From assembly GCA_003952965.2 (NCBI GenBank), contig CM025849.1, positions 28,168,951-28,232,950 on the forward strand: a stretch of 64,000 nt of DNA. Reading direction: 5' to 3'. The position numbers and the translations under genes were made by a program. Below are positions 58,466 through 64,000 of this stretch, in pieces (the stretch's first letter is position 1; each line of letters opens with the position of its first letter). This DNA comes from Morella rubra (lineage: Eukaryota; Streptophyta; Magnoliopsida; Fagales; Myricaceae). The notes below the pieces were generated by a model, which was given only the letters and a program-made list of their open reading frames with translations, was not told where the DNA came from and made no database searches.

Positions 58466-59203
58466 GTCAGCGGAAGAAAAATATACTGAAATCCATAGCC
58501 TTTAAACCCCATCTTCATTAGCTGCCTGTCATCCCGTATACAATCATTAAATTGCGAAAGTAAGTGAATGTAAGTCTTGGCATGCGTAAAAGTGTATCTC
58601 TCGAACTTACTATCATCAATTTCCAGGATGGGCAAAGATATTAAAGACACAGGGGCCGTTAGTTTCTTAAAAATTGTAAGTCATTTTGATAAAAGTTAAT
58701 TTTTTATGTAGATTGTAGTTTTATAAGTTTTTGTGTAAAGATTAATAAAAAAATTTTTAAGAGATATAAATTTATTTAGAGTTTATAGAAAGGTATAGAA
58801 AGAAATGATTTAAAATAGATTGTTTTATAAAAAAGATATTGAAAATTAGGTAAAAAAAATATGGAAAAATAATATTTGATAATTTTTTTTAAAAAAAATT
58901 ATTAAAATGTAGTAAAGATTATTTCAACGATCATATAAAATAGTATGATACTTTATATTTAATAAATTTTTAAATGTTTAAAATATTAATTTTAAATTTT
59001 TTAATATATTATATTCTAATAATTTAAAAATAAAACGTGCCCTGTCCAAATTTTGCTTGGGAAGAAGACCGTACTAAAGCAGGACGCAACAAAAGGCACG
59101 GTAGCAGTCTTCACTGAGTGGGCACACAAACTCTACTCACTTGACGAGAGAAAGAATTTAAGAAAAGCCATCAAACCCATGACCCATGAGAAAGTTCTAA
59201 TTC

Positions 59204-60773
59204 CGGGGGTGTGAATTATTGTGGGTTATACCAGTGGTACTGCGGGAAGCGGAATTTGACATTCTGACATCCAGTCCGCTAACTAGCGGTTGGCCAAAAT
59301 CAATTCCGCTTTCGCTTCCGACTCTTAACGGACTTAGCGGAAGCGGATAGCGGAATTCTGACAATGTTTTGGGCTATATTTTTTGCCCATTTAAGCCTTT
59401 TTTTAAAAAAAAATAAAGATCTTATTCATTCATCATAATTCACAAATAACATATCAAAAAAATAAAATATACAACCCGAACTTCATATAAACATTTCTCA
59501 ATTCATTACAAAATCTCAATTATATAAATGAACACAACAAGTATACAAATAAAAATTAAGAATTTACATTTGCACCACATCAACTCACCAAGACACCAAT
59601 TGATTAGAGTTGAATTTTGGAGTAAAATGTTGGCTATCCTTTAAAATTCAAACTAAGATAACCATATCATATTATGATCATATTAGTTTTGATGACCATT
59701 TTATTTTGCCCATAATATTTAAAAACCAATAACTCATTGTTGATTTTTTGAAAACCGAAAACAACATCGTAGCAACCTATTTTAAAAATTGAAAATCCTA
59801 AAACATGCAATTGACAAATAAGTGTAAAAATAAATCTAAAACCATGCACTTCACAAAACCCATATTCAATAAATCCCAAAAAAACATCAAATAATAAAAT
59901 TCAGATTCAAAAAATATCAAAACAATATGTAATTCACAAAATTCATAATCACAAATTCACAACGTCACCTAGTAAGTAATAAAAACTAGACACCAATCAA
60001 ATTCCTTAAATAGCTGTAAAGAAATAATTATGCTTAATAATAAAGTGGTCAGACTTAATGAAAATCAATAACCGAAAACATCAGTCTATGCGGACATATA
60101 CTCGTAGAATAGAGAAGGTGAGTTATTACAATACGAACTAGAAGTTTATAGTAAACTTAAAAAGTATGTACAACTCAAGTAAGAAATGAGCAACATAACC
60201 AAGACGTTAATGAAGTAACGAATCCAGATGTCGATGCAGCATTAGAATTATCTCTGCAAAAAAGCAAATTTATTAACACGAAGCTCATAAAAAATTTTAA
60301 TTAAATAAAAAAAAATGTAAACATTTTGTATATACCCTATGTCCATCATATAACTAGCAGGATCTTCCGTCCCATCAGTAATTTCAGGTTCCGTATCCTC
60401 ATCATCATTAGCAGAATATATAATCTTGGATGTCGACTAATTTTGAGCACAAATGAGTCCTTCTACCGTTTTTGGTGCCAACAAACTTCGGAAAGAATCT
60501 AATACCCGACCCCCCATGCTGAAGACTGACTCTGAAGGCACTGTAGTAATATAAATAGCAAGAACATCTCGAGAAATTCGTGCAAGAACAGGAAATTTTG
60601 GTGCATTCACTCTCCACTAATTGAGGATATCAAAATTAGGATCTTTAGGTTCAATATCCTCCATTAAATATATTTCCACTTCAGACTTGCTATCCAACAA
60701 ATTCTGTTACGCCTTATTAGAAAAAGGAAGCCGAGAGCTTAGAACTGGAGGCCAGACCGGACTTACACCCCTA
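59204..60773 (-). mobile_element. hAT transposon derivative (right arm)
   Basis: Mirror of 56,135-57,654. The end near 60,773 is followed by CGCCCTAT, the target duplication in reverse. The other end, GGGGGTGTGAATTATTG near 59,206, carries a ~20-base difference from the left arm. Confidence 0.8.
60385..60715 (-). pseudogene. hAT transposase C-terminal region (right arm)
   Basis: Mirror of 56,200-56,527. Here the LAPKTVEGLIC segment is joined in frame with DSFRSL, unlike the left arm, but a TAG replaces the tryptophan codon of the following NWL motif. The two arms therefore carry different lesions. Confidence 0.8.
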
Positions 60774-63700
60774 CGCCCTATGTAAAAAGGTGTGAAATAC
60801 ACCCAAAAACACCTCTCAAACAGAAAATTTCTGATCATTACCGACAAAAACTCAGCCTAGTAAAAGAAACCCGGCACTTAACCACCAACGTTATTTTTTC
60901 TAGCCTCTTTATGGTCCATGACCAATAGAAGTAAATTCAAGAATATTCTCAATCCCTTTCCATATTGCACAAATCCAAACATTTAAGCCAAGTACAAACA
61001 AAACCGTTTGATGGTTTTCTGACTCCACTCACGTGGGGGTCTGGGTCTTCTACTTCCTCTCGACCAGTCCGACCTTTCTGATCAGGTCACATCACCATCG
61101 CTTGCCCCCACAAGTTTGCTCTATTAAACTCCATGCTCCCTTTATCTGTGACCAGCACATTACTAAACCCATTGAGTTGACTACATATTTATGTGGCTAA
61201 CTCACCCATTAATTAATTAACTGTCGATCCTTACTTACCCGGTCCACCAACATAGTTTAATTAACTCCTTGTCATCAAATTCGTGTGTATCTAATTAATC
61301 TCTCCTGCCAATCTCTATAATTAATCTCTAGCTAACCTTATTGCAACTATTGAATAATCAGTGATAACATTCTTTTGACATTTTTCTTTGCGTCTCGATA
61401 ACCTTCACATGTCAAGTTAAATACCTAATCTAATGGCCGGACTTACATCTCTTTATGTAGCATTTGTGGCTGGCTTCAAATTTGAGCTCATATCCACCTC
61501 CTTCCACGGCGGAGGGGGCAAAAGATTTTGGAAGTTCTCTTCCTCCCCCTTTGCGCCTATGAAAAAATTTGATAAAAAAAAAAAGAAAAATCTTAGCCGC
61601 CCAAAACTTTCATTAAAAAAAAAAAACACCTTTTGCAGAAAATTCTCCCTTTAAAGAATCGAAAATTGTCGCTCATGAAGTGATATTCCATAAAATTTTT
61701 AGACAAGGATATTGGGGATCAGGTGTGTGTTACACTATTATTGCCTAGCCAACTATTAACTACTTGATCATGAGACTCCTGATTTATTGTTAACCGTATA
61801 TATAGGGGGCATACGTACATTAATTAATCACGCACGCACGTCGTTTAATTGCCTAGCCAGTAGCCAAGCCTCACACGTCTCCTAACTCCATAGTTATAAT
61901 TCGTTTGGACCGTACGTGAAAATTTTCCACAGCTCCGACAAAAGATGTAACCTAGAATACTTTTGTCTTGGGCCTACCATGAGGGTCCAAGTCAAAAAAC
62001 AGTAATCTAAACTCGATTGCGGCCAACTTTTTTTTAACATCTAATGCTAGTGAAGTTTAAAAAGGCAACACGGTTTGAGATGTTGCTATAAATCTCGACA
62101 CGCTTTGGGTCGCATAAACTCGATTGCCTACAACGCGGGCCATACTCTCCACAGAAGCTCAAGCTGCAATAGATCAGCGAGAGAACACTAAGGTATCATT
62201 TCCACAAGACTTCTTCAGAGCTCTTTTATTCCTTCCCATTCTTTGAGTGTTTTCATAGTATTTTGATATATGATTGTCATTGGTACGAGGTAATTCATGT
62301 CTTGTTGGATGTGTACAGTAACTTGTTAGGAACTGTTTTTGGCAAGTAATTAGAACACTTCGATAGTTCATTTATTGTTGCTAAACAGTTTGATAGATGG
62401 AAAGCAATGTACGTCTAAGTGCTCCCCGACAGGTAAGAACAAACGACCCCATCGTCCTCCACCATGTCGGGATTCCGTTGTCAGCCTCGTTGTCGGAGTT
62501 GTTCAAGATCGCTCCAGTCCTCCTTCTTTACCATGTTTTTTCTCATTTCCATTTTTTTATCCTATTCCCTGCAGTTGCTCTCCTCCCATATATAGCCGGA
62601 TCCTGCTCATCCACTCGCCGAATATTACTGTTGGTTTATGCTTTTTTCTTCTTTTCATTCAATCGCTTCATTGTCCGGGGTTCTATGGAAAATCAGTTCT
62701 TATGTTAAAAGGGTTTTTCTCTTCTTTGCTGTTCTTGATTCTTTTTGAGGGGAAAGGGTTTCGTGCTGGATGGCAGAAGTTCAAATTTCTGCGTGGGACC
62801 GCCATGAAAGCTTGTACAAGGAATTAATTAGATTCTTAAATTCTTTCCCTACAACTTTCAGATTCATAAATTGTTCCAGGGTATATTCGTACAAGAAACC
62901 TGGTCTAGAGAGGGGGTAAGGGCACCTGGTTTCGTCATAGTGGCCATGGCTTTCGCTGAAGCAGAAAGAGGAGAAAAAAGGGCGGAGAAGAAGACCTCGC
63001 TCACCATAAGTACTGAGCTTGAAGACAACCTCACAGTTCTTTTGACTTCGATGTTGGTAGGCATTCTTGTATTTTGTTTGCAGGAGTTGGGGAGTACAAA
63101 ATTGGTGAACAGAGGGAAGTGTTAGCACTAATCTCATGTATTCTTGTATTGCTGGAGCCGGTGAGGGGAGGAAATATGTCCGGCGAGTGGATGAGCAGGA
63201 TCCGGCTATGGGAGGAGAGCTACTGCAAGGAACAGGTAAAAGAATGACGATGAGGTATGGGTAGATCCCCGTCCCACCGGCGAGGATTTAGCCTCGGAAG
63301 GTCGGCCTCCTCGGTTTGCCAGGAGTTGAAAGCGGCACGACTGTTTTGGACTACTTGACGACCAAAGTTTATGAGCTTTTCAGGTTTTGGTACGGTTCCA
63401 AGTGCAGAGCTGAACCATGTGACCCAGGTGAAAGCTTGGGCCTTGTGGTTCCTAAAGTGGAGGGCATAGCGTGAGGCTGGTTTCACAGGTTTTGGTGTAC
63501 TGTTCTCTTGTAGTCTGACGTAGAAGGCCATAGCGACGCGTTCTACGTACTGTTCCGCTTTTGTTTGTTTGTCTTCGCTAGGGAATGCACGCACTTCTCA
63601 TTTTTGCAAGAGTCTTAGTAAAACATTGACTCGCTATATGAAAAAGTAAAACTAGTGTGACTTTAAGATCAATTCATCATTCTGTGTGGTTTTCTCCAAT

Positions 63701-63812
63701 GCTAAACTGACATTTTGCCTCTGTTGCTTCAATTGCTATGTGTACGAATAACAGATCAAAGGCATGCGTCTGATCTGACCTTTTGTTTTCAATCCAATTT
63801 GACAATTATAGG
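60774..63812. other. Distal right arm of palindrome 2
   Basis: Mirror of 53,098-56,134: intergenic repeats, the array unit (62,140-62,270), the nested short inverted repeat and the probable 5' region of the B3-like gene. No recognised domain in its open frames. Confidence 0.55.
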
Positions 63813-64000
63813 AATGGCAGAAGGAATGGACCTGAATTTGGCATTATACTGTGGAATGGCTGAAGGTGCAGGTTCAGCCTCCGGACGTATTTATTCTTTC
63901 GGCCATCCGTGTCTTAGATGTCCAGATGTTGAAAAGGTTAAGTCTGGACCTGAAGATCAGTTGTTATGTAAAGAACTATCTCGTAGTGACATAAAAGACT
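63813..64000 (+). CDS. Small B3-like DNA-binding protein, copy 3 (truncated by window end)
   Basis: The frame opens MAEGMDLNLALYCGMAEGAG directly after an acceptor-like CAATTATAG, then RIYSFGHPCLRCPDVEKV and KELSRSDIKD before the window ends. It is the mirror of copy 2 but keeps the G that copy 2 has lost in ATGGCAGAAGG, so the N-terminus is in frame here. The B3-like domain itself lies mostly beyond the window. Confidence 0.65.

Larger units (their letters stand above)
58466..64000. repeat. Palindrome 2, right arm (cut by the window end)
   Basis: Mirror of 52,910-58,388. The inner ~2.2 kb differs from the left arm by frequent short indels, whereas the outer part (about 60,800-64,000) is nearly identical. 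The arm is not finished at base 64,000. Confidence 0.93.

Overview
The window is nuclear DNA of a flowering plant, most likely a woody eudicot. Genes have short GT-AG introns, AT-rich introns and intergenic DNA, and the recognisable families are plant ones: CYP88A ent-kaurenoate oxidase, glycine-cleavage H protein, the zinc-knuckle class of RPA70, small B3-like proteins, CYP89A, purple acid phosphatase and LRR receptor kinase. Copia, MULE-like, hAT and CACTA elements are also present. I cannot name the species from sequence alone.

Layout. 1-4.1 kb: a CYP88A/KAO gene (+) with a degenerate third exon. 5.6-6.2 kb: the 3' half of a glycine-cleavage H-protein gene (-). 6.97-22.87 kb: a large inverted repeat (palindrome 1) around an 82-bp spacer at 15,096-15,177. 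Each arm carries the same 800-codon RPA1 open exon, head to head, and a decayed B3-gene relic. 22.9-28.4 kb: a duplicated block with an intact B3-like gene (-). 28.4-37.75 kb: material absent from the paralogous block at 54.6 kb, made of an organelle-like stretch and a MULE-like transposon that captured a CYP89A fragment and was then split by a 7.2-kb Ty1/copia element. 37.75-45.9 kb: a small tandem array, duplicated intergenic sequence, a TIR element and relics of a purple acid phosphatase gene. 45.9-50.4 kb: a paralogue of palindrome-1 flank interrupted by a CACTA end and LRR-kinase exon relics. 50.4-54.8 kb: a second copy of the B3 block. About 52.9-64.0 kb: palindrome 2, centred near 58.43 kb and still open at the window end. 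Each arm carries one hAT derivative and a B3-like gene at its outer end.

How it fits together. The few plausible working genes are KAO (gibberellin synthesis, if exon 3 is functional), RPA1 (single-stranded DNA binding, but without the N-terminal protein-interaction domain in the visible exon) and the B3-like genes. Most of the rest is a segmentally duplicated, transposon-rich landscape in which one B3-containing block has been copied several times.

The strongest and most unusual signal is the pair of giant palindromes. They are either real fold-back duplications that give head-to-head RPA1 genes and hairpin-forming DNA, or assembly or library artefacts. The identity gradients inside the arms, which run in opposite directions in the two palindromes, are described as evidence to be tested. 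I see no CRISPR, rRNA or tRNA genes.
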